From positions 1 through 5,754 of the forward strand of contig DCGJ01000099.1 in NCBI GenBank assembly GCA_002315495.1: a stretch of DNA of 5,754 nucleotides, read 5' to 3'. Both the position numbers and the translations under genes were made by a program. This DNA comes from Lachnoclostridium sp. UBA1781 (lineage in GTDB: Bacteria; Bacillota; Clostridia; Lachnospirales; Lachnospiraceae). Shown here piece by piece: positions 4,748-5,754 of this stretch (its first letter is position 1; every line of letters begins with the position of its first letter). The notes beneath the pieces are model-generated. The model searched no databases, had not been told where the DNA came from, and saw only the letters and a program-made list of their open reading frames with translations.

Positions 4748-5754
4748 TTACATGGTAGCATGGAAGGTTCTGGAGATAACGTCGTTCTGCTGCTCACGGG
4801 TAAGATCAATGAACTTAACAGCGTAACCGGAAACACGGATGGTGAAGTTCTGGTACTCTTCCTTCTCCGGATGCTCCTGTGCATCGAGAAGCTTCTCGAT
4901 ACCGAATACGTTTACGTTCAAGTGGTGAGACGGCTGAGCGAAGTAACCATCAAGAACATTTACAAGGTTAGCTACTCTCTCGTCCTCGGAGTTACCAAGT
5001 GCAGATGGGTTGATGGTCTGAGTATCAGAGATACCGTCCAAAGCCCAAGTGTAAGGCAACTTAGCGGTGGAGTTAAGGGATGCAAGCAAACCATTCTGCT
5101 CTGCGCCGTAGGATGGGTTAGCACCCGGGGAGAACGGAGCCTTTGCAGGACGGCCGTTCGGAGTAGCACCGGTAGCCTTACCATATACAACGTTGGAAGT
5201 AATGGTAAGAATAGAGGTGGTCGGCTCAGAATCACGATAGGTGTGATGCTTCTTAATCTTCTTCATGAAGGTATCAAGCAACCAAACAGCGATATCGTCT
5301 GCTCTGTCATCGTCGTTACCGTACTTAGGGAAGTCTCCTTCGATCTTGAAGTCGTAAGCAAGACCATTCTCATCACGGATTGGGGAAACCTTTGCGTACT
5401 TGATTGCGGAAAGGGAATCTACTACATGAGAGAAACCTGCAATACCGGTAGCGAAGGTACGACGAAGGTCGGTGTCCATAAGGGACAACTCAGCAGCTTC
5501 GTAGTAATACTTGTCATGCATATAGTGGATCAGGTTCAAGCAGTTTACATAGAGACCAGCCAACCACTCAAGGTAGAGGTCATACTTTGCAACAACTTCC
5601 TTGTAATCCAAAACATCGGAGGTGATTGCGCCGTAAGCCGGACCAACCTGTGCACCAGGGGTCAAGCCTGCAGGCTCATCCTTACCACCGTTAATTGCAT
5701 AAAGGAGTGCCTTAGCAAGGTTTGCACGAGCACCGAAGAACTGCATCTCCTTAC
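4748..5754 (-). CDS. pflB: Pyruvate formate-lyase (formate C-acetyltransferase), C-terminal part
   Basis: The enzyme splits pyruvate and CoA into acetyl-CoA and formate during anaerobic sugar fermentation in the cytoplasm. The window holds about the last 335 residues of a protein usually around 750 long. The frame is open to the edge, with GKE before MQFFGARANLAK, so the ATG at 5744-5746 is internal and not a start. Diagnostic stretches are HYMHDKYYYEA, GIAGFSHVVDSLSAIKYAKV, LTITSNVVYGKATG, and the glycyl-radical motif RVSGYAVKF near the end, whose radical Gly codon is 4826-4828. The active-site Cys-Cys pair would lie just upstream, outside the window. The protein ends RTFHATM, as expected for the family. 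Codon use looks more restricted than in the neighbours (mostly AAG for Lys, many GGT and GTT), in keeping with high expression. A strong terminator follows, then the gene for its activase. Confidence 0.98.
   Translation of the reverse strand, partial: KEMQFFGARANLAKALLYAINGGKDEPAGLTPGAQVGPAYGAITSDVLDYKEVVAKYDLYLEWLAGLYVNCLNLIHYMHDKYYYEAAELSLMDTDLRRTFATGIAGFSHVVDSLSAIKYAKVSPIRDENGLAYDFKIEGDFPKYGNDDDRADDIAVWLLDTFMKKIKKHHTYRDSEPTTSILTITSNVVYGKATGATPNGRPAKAPFSPGANPSYGAEQNGLLASLNSTAKLPYTWALDGISDTQTINPSALGNSEDERVANLVNVLDGYFAQPSHHLNVNVFGIEKLLDAQEHPEKEEYQNFTIRVSGYAVKFIDLTREQQNDVISRTFHATM

Noticed and set aside
4972..5235. Minus-strand open frame of 87 codons inside pflB
   Set aside because: It is an alternative frame of the strongly conserved pflB sequence; its product is low-complexity Leu/Pro/Thr and has no support.
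5744..5746. Apparent start codon of a short pflB
   Set aside because: The frame continues upstream with GKE, matching the interior of full-length PflB. The gene is cut by the window edge, not truncated biologically.

Overview
The window looks like chromosomal DNA from an anaerobic Firmicute, most likely a Lachnospiraceae-type Clostridium relative. This rests on a clostridial-type pyruvate formate-lyase and its activase, a YicI-type alpha-xylosidase, AG-rich Shine-Dalgarno sequences, moderate GC content and a dense one-strand layout. The genus is an inference. Every credible gene lies on the minus strand, so the window reads biologically from right to left.

Right end (4748-5754): the C-terminal part of pyruvate formate-lyase (pflB), cut by the window edge and carrying the glycyl-radical motif. 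It is followed by a strong intrinsic terminator (4694-4726). An intergenic region of about 85 bases follows, holding a weak promoter candidate, a one-mismatch CcpA (cre)-like site and a 14-base palindrome. Next comes pflA, the radical-SAM activase of PflB (3865-4608).

Middle and left: pflA is followed at 15-21 base spacings, with no visible terminator, by a GH31 alpha-xylosidase (1513-3843), a stand-alone PAS-domain protein (start corrected to 1491), a YczE/DUF6198-like integral membrane protein (436-1101) and a small three-helix membrane protein (41-415). The spacing suggests one transcript that couples the PflB activase to intracellular xyloside breakdown. Sugars freed by the alpha-xylosidase would enter glycolysis and yield pyruvate, which PflB splits to acetyl-CoA and formate. 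The roles of the PAS and membrane proteins are unknown.

Left edge (1-98): the most unusual structure. A perfect 25-base inverted repeat (1-25 and 74-98) flanks a 48-base spacer and lies inside the 3' end of the last gene. Flipping the spacer would replace the short C-terminus with an open, hydrophobic continuation. This may be a small invertible switch that changes the protein's C-terminus. Because the repeat begins at base 1 of the window, an assembly or chimera artefact at a contig end is an equally serious explanation.

No RNA genes, CRISPR array, insertion sequence or origin was seen. There is no gene-free stretch above 300 bases.
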